Assembly (NCBI GenBank): GCA_041987545.1
Contig: JBHIWH010000001.1
Coordinates: 806,001 to 870,000 of the forward strand
DNA length: 64,000 nucleotides
Direction of reading: 5' to 3'
From: JAJRXR01 sp041987545
GTDB lineage: Bacteria; Planctomycetota; Phycisphaerae; Phycisphaerales; UBA1924
Shown: piece after piece, positions 1-8,268 of the stretch
Numbering within the stretch: the stretch's first letter is position 1
How the letters are laid out: every line of letters starts with the position of its first letter
Made by a program: the position numbers and the translations under genes
Notes under the pieces: generated by a model
Seen by the model: the letters and a program-made list of their open reading frames with translations, nothing else
Told to the model about the DNA's origin: nothing
Database searches by the model: none

Positions 1-108
1 ATCAGGTCCGCCTGGGCCGGCCCCAGCCAGGCGATGGTCCGGCAATCGGGCTGATCTGGGGCGTTTCCCACGGGCGTCGATCGTACTGGAGGGGGCGGGC
101 CCCCGCAT

Positions 109-125
109 GCGAAACCCGGTTCGTG
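109..125 (+). promoter_or_regulatory. 17-nt element upstream of rnpB, shared with the rpsJ leader
   Basis: The sequence GCGAAACCCGGTTCGTG occurs here and again, identically, at 33209-33225 in front of rpsJ. Both copies follow a short G5/C5 hairpin (91-104 here). Here it sits where the -35 region of rnpB would lie, with a possible -10 TACGAT at 135-140. The function is unknown. No gene is recognised in bases 1-149. Confidence 0.35.
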
Positions 126-149
126 GGCCGGGCGTACGATCGGTCGGAA

Positions 150-612
<463 letters not shown>

Positions 613-623
613 CGATCGCGAAC

Positions 624-661
624 GCGGGCCCCGGGGACGACCCGGGGCCCGCGGCCTTTTT
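624..661 (+). terminator. Intrinsic terminator of rnpB
   Basis: A perfect 12-bp stem (624-635 with 641-652) with a 5-nt loop is followed by GGCC and five T residues (657-661). Confidence 0.85.
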
Positions 662-721
662 GCTTCGGGCACAATCCGTGAACCGCACAGGCCGCGGACG
701 CGACCCTTGCCCGGAGGTCCG

Positions 722-1270
722 ATGCCCCGCACTCCCGAACAGGTCTACACGGAGCTCCTGGTGCTCAAGCGCCAGGGCGGGGACCGGGAGGCGGTGGGGG
801 AGCTGTACGCGCTGTGGGGCGCGAAGCTCACGAGGCACGCGGGGCGTCTGCTGGGCGACGCCGAGGCGGGCGCCGAGGTGGCGCAGGAGGCATGGGTCTC
901 GATCGTCTCGGGCATCGGCACGCTGGCCGACCCGGCGCGGTTCCCGTCGTGGGCGTACCGGATCGTGTCCCATCGGTGCGCGGATCACATCAGGAAAGCG
1001 CAGCGGGACCGGAAGCACCTGGGCCGGGTCGCCGCGAATTCGAAGGACGACGGCGCGCCCGCGCCGGAATCGGACGAGATCGACGGGCTGCGGGCCGCGA
1101 TCCGCGGGCTGGACGACGAGCACCGCGTCGTCGTCGAGCTGTTCTACCTCGACGGCCTGTCGGTCGGCGAGATCGGGCGGGCGCTGGGCGTGCCCGCCGG
1201 CACCGTCAAGTCGAGACTGTTCAACGCGAGGCGGCGATTGCGCGTCGCCTTGGAAGGAGATTCGCAATGA
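722..1270 (+). CDS. ECF-type RNA polymerase sigma factor
   Basis: This 182-residue protein directs RNA polymerase to a subset of promoters. The N-terminal half has a sigma-70 region 2 fold (about residues 20-90, with FPSWAYRIVSHRCADHIRK as the region 2.3/2.4 part). Residues about 120-178 form region 4 with a helix-turn-helix (LSVGEIGRALGVPAGTVKSR). There is no region 1 or 3, as is usual for ECF factors. The ATG at 722 follows GGAGG at 713-717, while an earlier in-frame ATG at 506 falls within rnpB, so 722 is preferred. The stop overlaps the next start as ATGA, so the downstream DUF6768 protein is probably translationally coupled and functionally linked. The target regulon is unknown. Confidence 0.9.
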   Translation: MPRTPEQVYTELLVLKRQGGDREAVGELYALWGAKLTRHAGRLLGDAEAGAEVAQEAWVSIVSGIGTLADPARFPSWAYRIVSHRCADHIRKAQRDRKHLGRVAANSKDDGAPAPESDEIDGLRAAIRGLDDEHRVVVELFYLDGLSVGEIGRALGVPAGTVKSRLFNARRRLRVALEGDSQ

Positions 1271-1647
1271 GTTCGCTGGACGACAAGATCAGGGAGGCCT
1301 TGAAGCGCGAGGACGCGGAACTGTTCGGCGAGGTCGCCGGGGAGGCGTCCATGCCCGAGCTGGTCGCCGAGAGCTTCCGGGGCAAGTTCCGCTTCTTCGT
1401 CGCGGTGACGTGGTCCGCGACGGCGGTGTTCACGATTGGGATGTTCTTCTGCGCATACAAGGTGTTCGTGAGCGAGGAGTTCCGCGACCACATCCTGTGG
1501 GCGATGGGGTTCTTCTTCACCGCAAGCGCGGTGGGGCTCCTGAAGACCTGGAACTGGATGGAGCTGAACCGGATCGCCGTCACGCGCGAGGTCAAGCGCG
1601 TGGAGCTGCAGATCGCGCTGCTGGCCAAGCGGCTCGAGGACAAGTGA
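1267..1647 (+). CDS. DUF6768-like two-helix membrane protein
   Basis: A 126-residue protein overlaps the ECF sigma gene by four bases. The N-terminal 40 residues are charged and cytoplasmic-looking (SSLDDKIREALKREDAELF). Two hydrophobic helices follow at about 48-70 and 80-100, then a basic amphipathic C-terminus. This layout matches the DUF6768 family, which is commonly encoded next to ECF sigma factors in planctomycetes. A role in controlling the sigma factor is inferred from coupling; no zinc-binding anti-sigma (HxxxCxxC) motif is visible. Confidence 0.75.
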   Translation: MSSLDDKIREALKREDAELFGEVAGEASMPELVAESFRGKFRFFVAVTWSATAVFTIGMFFCAYKVFVSEEFRDHILWAMGFFFTASAVGLLKTWNWMELNRIAVTREVKRVELQIALLAKRLEDK

Positions 1648-1653
1648 GAGCGC

Positions 1654-2073
1654 TCACCAGTTCGCAAGCTCGCCGACGACGAGCAGGGCGATGAAGCCGA
1701 GGCCGACGGCGATGCCGATCCAGCCGCAGATCCGCCCGGCCAGGGACATGCCGTACGTCCCGCCGGCGCGGATATCCCGCCTGTACTGCCTCGCGGCGAC
1801 CTCGCCGAAGATGACCGCGGGGATGCCGAAGAGCAGCGCGAAGGGCCAGAGCAAGCAGAACCCGAGGACGCAGACGCCCGAGATGATGCCCAGGACGAGC
1901 GAGGTCACGGCGAGGCCGGAGGTGGGCTTGGGCGTGTTGCTGCCCCAGACGGGGGCGCCGCACTCCGGGCACCGGTCCTCGACGCGGAGGCCGACCAGCT
2001 CGTAGCCGCAGGACGTGCACCGGGGGTGGGCGCCGGAGTGGACGGGGGCGGTGGTCGGCGGCGACTGCTCCAT
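1654..2073 (-). CDS. Zinc-ribbon plus DUF4190-like membrane protein
   Basis: The 139-residue protein has an N-terminal zinc ribbon of two CxxC pairs (CTSCGY at about 19, CPECGA at about 34). A linker leads to two to three hydrophobic segments with the DUF4190-like pattern SLVLGIISGVCVLGFC ... ICGWIGIAVGLGFIALLV. It is a close paralogue of the gene at 2140-2613. Similarity extends through the start region, where both have TACGCT followed by six bases and the start codon. Function is unknown. It converges on the DUF6768 gene with only six bases between the stops. Confidence 0.8.
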   Translation of the reverse strand: MEQSPPTTAPVHSGAHPRCTSCGYELVGLRVEDRCPECGAPVWGSNTPKPTSGLAVTSLVLGIISGVCVLGFCLLWPFALLFGIPAVIFGEVAARQYRRDIRAGGTYGMSLAGRICGWIGIAVGLGFIALLVVGELANW

Positions 2074-2079
2074 CGGCGG

Positions 2080-2085
2080 AGCGTA
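2080..2085 (-). promoter_or_regulatory. Candidate -10 hexamer, short-leader promoter
   Basis: TACGCT on the minus strand lies six bases before the ATG at 2073. There is no Shine-Dalgarno sequence. The same arrangement is conserved before the paralogue at 2613. Confidence 0.5.
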
Positions 2086-2139
2086 CCGGCTCGACGCCGG
2101 CCGTTCACGGGGGCGGGCGCTCGTCGGGCGTCGCCGGGG

Positions 2140-2613
2140 CTACCACCAGTTGAGCAGCGAACCGACCATGAGCACGATGAACGCGCCCGAGACCACCAGG
2201 CCGACCCACCCGCAGATGCGACCGGCGAGCGACATGCCGAACGTTGCGCCCGCGCGGATACCGGTCTTGTGCTGCCGCGAGGCGACCTCGCCGAAGACGA
2301 TCGCAAGGACCGCGGGGACGATCGCGAAAGGCCCGATCCCGATGCAGGAGACGATCGAGACGATGCCCAGGACAAGCGAGGCGATGGCGAGGCCCGAGGT
2401 GGGCGCGGGCTTGGAGCTGGCCCAGACCGCGGCGCCGCACTCGGGGCAGTTGTCCTCGACGCGGAGGCCGACCAACTCGTAGCCGCAGGACGTGCACCGG
2501 GGGTGCGGGCGCCAGTCCGCGGCGCTCTGGGCGAACGGCGGGGGCGGGGCCGGCGGCTCGTTCGGGTCCCCGCCGGGCGAGGGGTGCGAGCTTGTGCTCG
2601 GGTGGTCGTCCAC
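2140..2613 (-). CDS. Zinc-ribbon plus DUF4190-like membrane protein (paralogue)
   Basis: A 157-residue protein with a Pro-rich N-terminus, a CxxC...CxxC zinc ribbon (CTSCGY, CPECGA), and hydrophobic segments such as IASLVLGIVSIVSCIGIGPF and GRICGWVGLVVSGAFIVLM. The GTG at 2613 is chosen because the bases upstream (GGTACGCTCCGCC) match those before the ATG of the neighbouring paralogue; no closer start gives a complete zinc ribbon. The pair is a tandem duplication. The role is unknown; such proteins are often numerous in planctomycete genomes. Confidence 0.75.
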   Translation of the reverse strand: MDDHPSTSSHPSPGGDPNEPPAPPPPFAQSAADWRPHPRCTSCGYELVGLRVEDNCPECGAAVWASSKPAPTSGLAIASLVLGIVSIVSCIGIGPFAIVPAVLAIVFGEVASRQHKTGIRAGATFGMSLAGRICGWVGLVVSGAFIVLMVGSLLNWW

Positions 2614-2619
2614 GGGCGG

Positions 2620-2625
2620 AGCGTA
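2620..2625 (-). promoter_or_regulatory. Candidate -10 hexamer, short-leader promoter
   Basis: TACGCT on the minus strand, six bases before the GTG start at 2613. It is identical in sequence and spacing to the element before the paralogue at 2073. Confidence 0.5.
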
Positions 2626-2642
2626 CCGCGGCCACTCCGCCT

Positions 2643-2996
2643 CTACACGATCCAGAGCACCACGAGCACCGCCTGAATCACACCCGCGGCCGCGCCCAAG
2701 ACCCGGGCGGCCATCACCTGCTTCCAGATCCGGGTCCTGGCGCCGGCGGGGACGCGTCTTAGGGCCAGCACGGACACGAGGATTGCGGCGGGCCCGAGCA
2801 CCAGGCCGAGCAACGGGCTGAACACGAACGCGAGCATGCCCACGATCAGCGCCGAGCTGGCGTACTCCTCCGTCCGGCTCAGCGTGTTGCGTCGGCGGGA
2901 GTACCAGACCGGTCTGCCGCATTCGGGACAGTTCTGACGCGGGCCCCGCTCGGCGATGTCGTAGCCGCAGTATCGGCAGACGCTCGTGTCGCGCAT
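2643..2996 (-). CDS. Small zinc-ribbon membrane protein
   Basis: The 117-residue protein starts with a CRYCGYDIAERG...NCPECGRPVWY zinc ribbon (residues about 7-31). Two hydrophobic segments follow at about 47-80, with another at the C-terminus (VLGAAAGVIQAVLVVLWIV). It belongs to the same general type as the two downstream paralogues but is clearly more diverged. It lies 13 bases after the aldehyde dehydrogenase stop, so it may be cotranscribed with that gene. Function unknown. Confidence 0.75.
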   Translation of the reverse strand: MRDTSVCRYCGYDIAERGPRQNCPECGRPVWYSRRRNTLSRTEEYASSALIVGMLAFVFSPLLGLVLGPAAILVSVLALRRVPAGARTRIWKQVMAARVLGAAAGVIQAVLVVLWIV

Positions 2997-3009
2997 CCGC
3001 GTGCCCCGG

Positions 3010-4386
3010 CTACGCGTCCCTCGGCTCGCTGACCACGCGCACCTGGCAGAACTGGCGGTGGCCCATCGGGCCCGAGTGGTACGAGTACCCGCTCTGCTTG
3101 GCGCCGACCCACGGCGAGCCGGGCGCCCCGCCGATGCCCCGGTTGATCCCGACCATCGCCGAGTTCAGGCGCCGCGCGACGGCCCGGGCCTGGTCCTCGG
3201 GCCCGAAGACGACGCCGCCGAGCCCGTACTCGGAGTCGTTGGCGAGGTCGATCGCGTCGTCGGCGGCCTTCACACCCATCACGCAGGCGACGGGGCCGAA
3301 CGTCTCGGTCCGCATGATGTCCATGTCGTGGGTGACGCCGTCCAGCACGGTGGGGGACATGAACTGGCCGTCGCGGGCCTCGCCCCCGAAGGCGACCCGG
3401 GCGCCGGCGGCGATCGCCTCGGCGAGCTGGCGCTGCACGTGGGCCTTCTGTTCGCCCGAGATCATGGGGCCGACGACCGTGCCCTCTGCCATGCCGTCGC
3501 CGATGGCGTACGCCTTCGACTCCTCGAGCAGCCTTGCCAGGAAGCGGTCCTTGATCGAGTCCTGCACGTAGATCCGCTCGGTCGAGACGCAGACCTGCCC
3601 GCAGTTGCGGAAGGAGTTGCGTGCCGCGAACGCGGCGGCCGCGTCGAGATCCGCCCCCTCCAGCACGATCAGCGGGTCCTTCGAGCCCAGCTCCAGGATG
3701 AGCCGCTTGAGCCCGCCCGCCGCGGCCTGCATGATCTTCTGCCCGACCGTCTTCGAGCCGGTGAACGCGATCAGGTCCACGTCCGCCGCGACCAGCGCCT
3801 TGCCCTGCTCGTCGGCGCCGTGGACGACCTGCAGGACGCCCTCGGGCAGGAACTCGTTGAGCACGTCGGCGTACGCCTGGGCGATCAGCGGCGTCTGCTC
3901 GCTCGGCTTGAGCACGACCGTGTTCCCCGTGACCAGCGCCGGCAGCGTCATCCAGTGCGGCATCGCCAGCGGGAAGTTCCAGGGCGTGATCGCGGCGCAC
4001 ACGCCCAGCGGGTCGTGGTAGAGCGTCGTCGTCACGCCCTCGCCGTCGAGATGCTGGGGCGCGACCGCCTGGGCGATCTCATCGACCTCGTCGCTCAGCC
4101 CCTCGCCCGTCCCCCGGCACTCGCCGATGCCCTCGGCCAGCGGCTTGCCCATCTCCCGCGTCAGCAGCTCGCCGAGCTCGTCCGCCCGGTCGGCCAGGGC
4201 TTGGCCCGCCGGGCGGATGATGTCTGCACGTTGCTGCGCGGACAGCGACTCCCACGACGCGAGCGCCTCCCGGGCCCTGGCAACGATCGCGGGGATCTCC
4301 GAGGCCGGCGTGATCGATACGCTCCCGACGAGCTCGCCGGTGGCGGGGTTGAACGACTCGAGCTGGGCGGTGGTGGTGGAGTCCAT
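3010..4386 (-). CDS. NAD(P)-dependent aldehyde dehydrogenase, succinate-semialdehyde dehydrogenase-like
   Basis: This 458-residue enzyme oxidises an aldehyde to its carboxylate using NAD(P)+. Family motifs appear in order: TPWNFPLAM, the cofactor loop FTGSKTVGQ, the general base Glu in LILELGSKDP, the catalytic Cys in FRNCGQVCVSTER, and the late ETFGPVACV motif. The family normally has LGGKDP, so the Gly-to-Ser change is unusual but tolerated in some members. The closest type is GabD/Sad, but the substrate cannot be read from sequence. ATG at 4386 (MDSTTT) is preferred over ATG at 4413 because the extra residues look unlike the family. No clear Shine-Dalgarno sequence precedes either start. 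Confidence 0.85.
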   Translation of the reverse strand: MDSTTTAQLESFNPATGELVGSVSITPASEIPAIVARAREALASWESLSAQQRADIIRPAGQALADRADELGELLTREMGKPLAEGIGECRGTGEGLSDEVDEIAQAVAPQHLDGEGVTTTLYHDPLGVCAAITPWNFPLAMPHWMTLPALVTGNTVVLKPSEQTPLIAQAYADVLNEFLPEGVLQVVHGADEQGKALVAADVDLIAFTGSKTVGQKIMQAAAGGLKRLILELGSKDPLIVLEGADLDAAAAFAARNSFRNCGQVCVSTERIYVQDSIKDRFLARLLEESKAYAIGDGMAEGTVVGPMISGEQKAHVQRQLAEAIAAGARVAFGGEARDGQFMSPTVLDGVTHDMDIMRTETFGPVACVMGVKAADDAIDLANDSEYGLGGVVFGPEDQARAVARRLNSAMVGINRGIGGAPGSPWVGAKQSGYSYHSGPMGHRQFCQVRVVSEPRDA

Positions 4387-4419
4387 TGTGATGTACCTAC
4401 TGCAGAGTTGCATTGGACT

Positions 4420-5181
4420 CTACCACGGCATGGCGGGTCGGTCGAAGCGGCCGTCAGCATTCAGGTACTCTGCGTTGGAGATGTAGATTAAGCCAGTGGC
4501 ATCCGCTCCGGCTTCGTACATAAATCCAGCAATGCAGAGTTTATTCGTGCTCGGGTCTACCACATACGCTGCAGCGCCGCTCATTCCGCCAAGTGGCCCA
4601 AAATCCTTGAGGTCTGGTATGAACTTTGTGATGGTTCGCTCGGCCGCTTCGTCAGCCAGTACGAAGTGTCGATCGGAGGTAGACGAAACGAAATCGCACA
4701 CAGGTGTTTCTCGGACCTCGAGACCTCGCGCTGAGGCTTCTCGGTGGAGGGCGGGAAAACCCAGCATGACGACAAAATCATTCACAGCCGGGCGGCGGGG
4801 GGGCCAGTTGTCACATGGAAAGTAGTTCTTTTGGATCTGCTGAATGCGGGTCTCATCTGGCAATTTCAGAGTTGCGAGGTCGAGACCAGCATCCCTATCA
4901 ACAATCGTATAGTCGCCTATGCAGATTGGATGCTTCTGCTGCCCGCCTGCAATCGCCACCACTGCGTCGGAGTTCGCGCTACGTAAAGACTCAAAGTCGG
5001 CCACCACGTGGTCGCAAGTCACTAGCAGCTTTGCGTCGCCTGTATTGACAAATGAAACGGTCGCGCTGTTGATGATGGCCTCTGGCCCAGCGTTACGCGA
5101 GGGTAGCGTGATCAGCATGCCAACATGCGGGCTCAGCTTTTTGGCTTGCTGAACATACTTTTCATGCACTGGGTCAGGCAA
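4420..5181 (-). CDS. Trypsin-like serine protease domain protein, probably horizontally acquired
   Basis: The ~253-residue protein has the trypsin-fold triad in order: His in LVTCDHVVADF, Asp in RDAGLDLATLKLP, and Ser in GPLGGMSGAAAYVV. No signal peptide is visible, so a cytoplasmic location is likely. The start is uncertain; TTG at 5181 is chosen because AGGGA lies seven bases upstream, at the end of the methyltransferase gene. Base composition is visibly lower: three sampled 60-base lines are 57-63% GC, against roughly 70% nearby. Codon use also differs. These traits suggest recent transfer. The natural substrate and role are unknown. Confidence 0.75.
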   Translation of the reverse strand: MPDPVHEKYVQQAKKLSPHVGMLITLPSRNAGPEAIINSATVSFVNTGDAKLLVTCDHVVADFESLRSANSDAVVAIAGGQQKHPICIGDYTIVDRDAGLDLATLKLPDETRIQQIQKNYFPCDNWPPRRPAVNDFVVMLGFPALHREASARGLEVRETPVCDFVSSTSDRHFVLADEAAERTITKFIPDLKDFGPLGGMSGAAAYVVDPSTNKLCIAGFMYEAGADATGLIYISNAEYLNADGRFDRPAMPW

Positions 5182-5201
5182 GATGGAGTCCCTTTGGAAT
5201 G

Positions 5202-5993
5202 TTAGGGTATCCCTGCCACCAGCACGATGAAACTTTCGTCCAGCTCCGACTCGGCGTCCCGCACCGGCTCGACGTACGCGTTCCCCTCCTCGTCGACGGC
5301 GTCGGCGAGCTTCGCATAAACCTGTGTCTGCCCGAACCCCGCCTCCGCCATCGCGTCGCGCAGCTCCGGGACCGACCACAGCCGCCACTCGTAGACGAAC
5401 GCGTCCATGATCTCGTGCTCGATCACCCCGGCCCGCTCGATCCGGAAGTGGATCACGTTCGTGACCATCCCCGTTGTCGGGTCGGCGTGCCGCTGCTCCC
5501 AGGTGTATCGGCAGATCCGGCCGTCACCCAAGGGGTGGGGCCGGTGGACCGTGCCCAGCAGGAACGCCGACTCCCCGCCGTAGGTGTCACAGACGAACAC
5601 GCCGCCCTCGTTCAGGCGTGAGCGCGCGTGCCGCAGGTACTCGACCAGCTCGCCCCGCGTGTGCAGGTACCCGATCGAGAAGTTGCCGACGAAGAGCACA
5701 TCGCACGGGTCGGCGACCTCGCGGACGTCCGACACGTGCGTGGCGACGCGCTCGTGCCCGCCGTGCCGGCCCAGGGCCTCGGCGTCCAGATCGACCGCGA
5801 TCGCTCGGGACTCGGGCGAGCCGTCGGCCCACAGGCGCGAGAGGGCGGCGGTGCCGGCGAAGTCCTCGCCCAGGACTCGTGGAGAGCCGCCGTGGATCGC
5901 CCGGAGCAGGGGCGCCAGGTCGCCCACCGACTGCACGCACAGCTCGTACAGCTCGTGCCTGTCGGGCGCGGACTGTCGGGGCGAATCGCCCAC
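5202..5993 (-). CDS. Class I SAM-dependent methyltransferase
   Basis: A 263-residue Rossmann-type methyltransferase. Motif I is RVLGEDFAGTAALSRLW (about residues 32-48). The acidic residue at the end of strand 2 is in AIAVDLDAEAL. Motif IV is DVLFVGNFSIGYLH, and a later strand is GGVFVCDTYGG. The GTG start at 5993 lies three bases after the upstream stop, with no ATG available near the N-terminus. It is the second gene after a zinc-ribbon protein and 20 bases before the protease gene. The substrate is not identifiable. Confidence 0.8.
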   Translation of the reverse strand: MGDSPRQSAPDRHELYELCVQSVGDLAPLLRAIHGGSPRVLGEDFAGTAALSRLWADGSPESRAIAVDLDAEALGRHGGHERVATHVSDVREVADPCDVLFVGNFSIGYLHTRGELVEYLRHARSRLNEGGVFVCDTYGGESAFLLGTVHRPHPLGDGRICRYTWEQRHADPTTGMVTNVIHFRIERAGVIEHEIMDAFVYEWRLWSVPELRDAMAEAGFGQTQVYAKLADAVDEEGNAYVEPVRDAESELDESFIVLVAGIP

Positions 5994-5995
5994 GC

Positions 5996-6502
5996 TCAGA
6001 ACCCGCCGCCCGCGGCGACGACGACGAAGAACAGGATGTAGAGGATGAAGAACCCCAGGTAGAGGATCGACAGGATCAGCCCGATCCAGCCGCAGGTCCG
6101 CCCGGCCTTGGCGAAGCCCTGGCTGGTGACGGGCGCCTCGCCCAGCTGGATCGCGACCTCCGCCTTCTTCGCGTACACGATCGCGAGGATGCCGCAGACG
6201 ATCCCCGGGATGCCGTACATGAAGCACCCGGGGATGGAGCAGATCCCGAGCACGAGCGAGGCGACGGCCTTGCCCTGCGTCTGCTGGGGCTGGCCTGATT
6301 GCATGATCGGCGTGCCGCACTCGGGGCAGCGCCCGCCCACGGGCTGGTCGGAGATGTCGTAGCGGCACGAGGCGCACAGCACGGGCCGGCGTGCCACGGG
6401 CGGGGGTGTCACAGGCGGTGGAGGTGGCGGGCTCGGCGTGTCAGTGCGATCGACCGGGTCGATGGGATCGCCGCCCTCGTGCTCGCGCGTGTCGTCGGTC
6501 AT
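5996..6502 (-). CDS. Zinc-ribbon plus DUF4190-like membrane protein
   Basis: The 168-residue protein has a Pro-rich N-terminus (about 22-40) and a zinc ribbon of CASCRYDI and CPECGTPI (about 43-64). Two to three membrane segments follow, including VASLVLGICSIPGCFMYGIPG and WIGLILSILYLGFFILYILFF. It resembles the proteins at 1654-2073 and 2140-2613 but is not a close copy. It is followed almost immediately by the methyltransferase GTG, so the two are likely cotranscribed. Function unknown. Confidence 0.75.
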   Translation of the reverse strand: MTDDTREHEGGDPIDPVDRTDTPSPPPPPPVTPPPVARRPVLCASCRYDISDQPVGGRCPECGTPIMQSGQPQQTQGKAVASLVLGICSIPGCFMYGIPGIVCGILAIVYAKKAEVAIQLGEAPVTSQGFAKAGRTCGWIGLILSILYLGFFILYILFFVVVAAGGGF

Positions 6503-6520
6503 GCGGGTCGTCCGTTGCGG

Positions 6521-6802
6521 TCAGGGATGGCGCCCGGTGTGGAAGCTGGCCCACTCGGCGGGTGTGCCGCCCGCGACGCGGCCGCGATCCAGGTCGAGCC
6601 GCTCCAGCGAGCCGTCGGCACGCATTCGGTAGAGGAACCCGCCCTTGTCGTGGACGGCGATGCCGATGTAGGGCGACGGGTCGTCCTGGCGGGCCAGCCC
6701 GCCAAGGGCGGCGCCGACGGCGGCGGCCCCGAGGACCGCCAGCCCCAGCGTGAGGCGGCGGTTGGTGCGTTCGAGCGAGCGGATCCGAGTCTCGGTGTCC
6801 AT
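6521..6802 (-). CDS. Small membrane-anchored protein of unknown function
   Basis: A 93-residue protein with a short charged N-terminus (DTETRIRSLERTNRRL), one hydrophobic segment (LTLGLAVLGAAAVGAALGGLA, about 18-38), and an external-looking C-terminal half. That half carries YIGIAVHDKGGFLYRM, which has the look of a small beta-rich domain. The ATG at 6802 is supported by GGAG eight bases upstream. It is followed after 18 bases by the zinc-ribbon gene. No family is recognised. Confidence 0.65.
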   Translation of the reverse strand: MDTETRIRSLERTNRRLTLGLAVLGAAAVGAALGGLARQDDPSPYIGIAVHDKGGFLYRMRADGSLERLDLDRGRVAGGTPAEWASFHTGRHP

Positions 6803-6873
6803 GGCGATCACTCCTCGCGGCGCCGACCTGGGCGCCGGGCATAAAGCGTATCGCCGGGCCGGCCCGGGCGGCG

Positions 6874-8268
6874 TCAGGCCATCCGCACCCACTTGACCAG
6901 CGTCTTGAAGTTCGGCGGCTTGCCGTACATCAGCAGCCCCACCCGGAACACCTTGGCCGCAAACCACAGGCAGACGTACGCGCCGACCGCGCTGATCGCG
7001 ACCGCGATCGGCGGCTGCCACCACGGGACCTCCTGGCTCGAGGTCATCCGCATCATCATCATGAACGGGCTGATCGGGGGGACGAAGCTCAGGATCGTCA
7101 CCCACAGGGCGTTCGGGTCCCGCGAGATCGGCAGCCACAAGATGTACGGCAGGACCATGACCATCATCACCGGCGTCTGCAGGCTCTGGGCCTCGCGGAC
7201 GTCGTTGACGGCGCTTCCCACCGCCGCCAGCAACGACGCGATCATCATGTACGCCAGGAAGAAGAACAGGAACATGTACACCACGTCGGCGATGTCCAGC
7301 ACGTCGCCCAGGCTGAAGGCGATCAGCGACGCGATGCCAAGCCCGGAGTACATCAGCAGCAGCGCGAGCCCCACGCCCATCTGGCCCAGGATCTTGCCCG
7401 TCATGAGCTGCATGGGCGAGGTTGCGCTGAGCAGCAGCTCCACGACGCGGCTGGATTTCTCCTCGATGGTGGTCGTCAGCAGGTACTGCCCGCCGACCAT
7501 CACCGAGATCATCAGCAGGATCATGAACGCGAAGGGGAGCATCATCGTGAAGATCTCGGTCGAGGCGCGTTCCTCGCCGGTCTCGGTGATCTCCCGCGTC
7601 CGCGGGGCGTTGACCGCGGTGAGCCGGTCCATGAACTCGGGGTCGTAGTCGTACGCGCGGTACCGGGCGTCCCGGATCGACTCGCGGAGCGCGTCGCGCA
7701 TCGAGCCGATGACGCGCTCGTCCAGCTTCGGGCGGACGAAGAGCTGGAAGGCGCCGAAGCCCTCGTCCCCCTCGCCCATGCGGACGGCGTTGGCGTCGAT
7801 GATCGCGACGCCGAGCCTCGTCTCGGGCCCGGGCTCGTCGCCCGCCTTCGGGCGGAGGGCCTCCTTCGCCTCCTCCTCGTCGGCGTCGGCGCCCAGGTCG
7901 GCGACCACGATCTCCGGGTCCTCGCCCAGGACCATGTTCAGCGCCTGCTCGCCCGACGCCGCGGACGCCCCGCCGCCCATCTGGCCGGCGATCTCCTGCG
8001 ACTTCTCCATCGCCTCGGCCAGCTGCTCGCGGTCCGCGGCGACCTCTCGGTCCACGTACTCCTGCAGCCCCGCCGCGACCAACCCGGAGCGGTCGATCAC
8101 CGCCAGCCGGCCCTCGACCTTCGGCGCCTCGGCCGACAGGGTCAGCACGATGATCAGCGGGATGGCGGCCATGAAGACCAGGGGCAGGATGACCGCGCCG
8201 ATGATGAAGCCCTTGGTCAGGGCCGTGGACACGAACTCCCGTCTGGCGACCTGGAGGATCTTGCTCAC
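6874..8268 (-). CDS. ABC-2 type transporter permease, NatB-like
   Basis: The 464-residue membrane subunit of an ABC exporter. A first membrane helix at about 20-45 (GFIIGAVILPLVFMAAIPLI) is followed by a large extracytoplasmic domain of about 200 residues. Five or more helices then occur from about 240 onward (FAFMILLMISVMVGGQYLL, MGVGLALLLMYSGLGIASLIAF, VYMFLFFFLAYMMIASLLAAV). This is the layout of the NatB/ABC-2 family. The GTG start overlaps the ATPase stop as GTGA, so the two are coupled. The exported substrate is unknown; sodium or a small molecule is possible by family analogy only. Confidence 0.85.
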   Translation of the reverse strand: MSKILQVARREFVSTALTKGFIIGAVILPLVFMAAIPLIIVLTLSAEAPKVEGRLAVIDRSGLVAAGLQEYVDREVAADREQLAEAMEKSQEIAGQMGGGASAASGEQALNMVLGEDPEIVVADLGADADEEEAKEALRPKAGDEPGPETRLGVAIIDANAVRMGEGDEGFGAFQLFVRPKLDERVIGSMRDALRESIRDARYRAYDYDPEFMDRLTAVNAPRTREITETGEERASTEIFTMMLPFAFMILLMISVMVGGQYLLTTTIEEKSSRVVELLLSATSPMQLMTGKILGQMGVGLALLLMYSGLGIASLIAFSLGDVLDIADVVYMFLFFFLAYMMIASLLAAVGSAVNDVREAQSLQTPVMMVMVLPYILWLPISRDPNALWVTILSFVPPISPFMMMMRMTSSQEVPWWQPPIAVAISAVGAYVCLWFAAKVFRVGLLMYGKPPNFKTLVKWVRMA

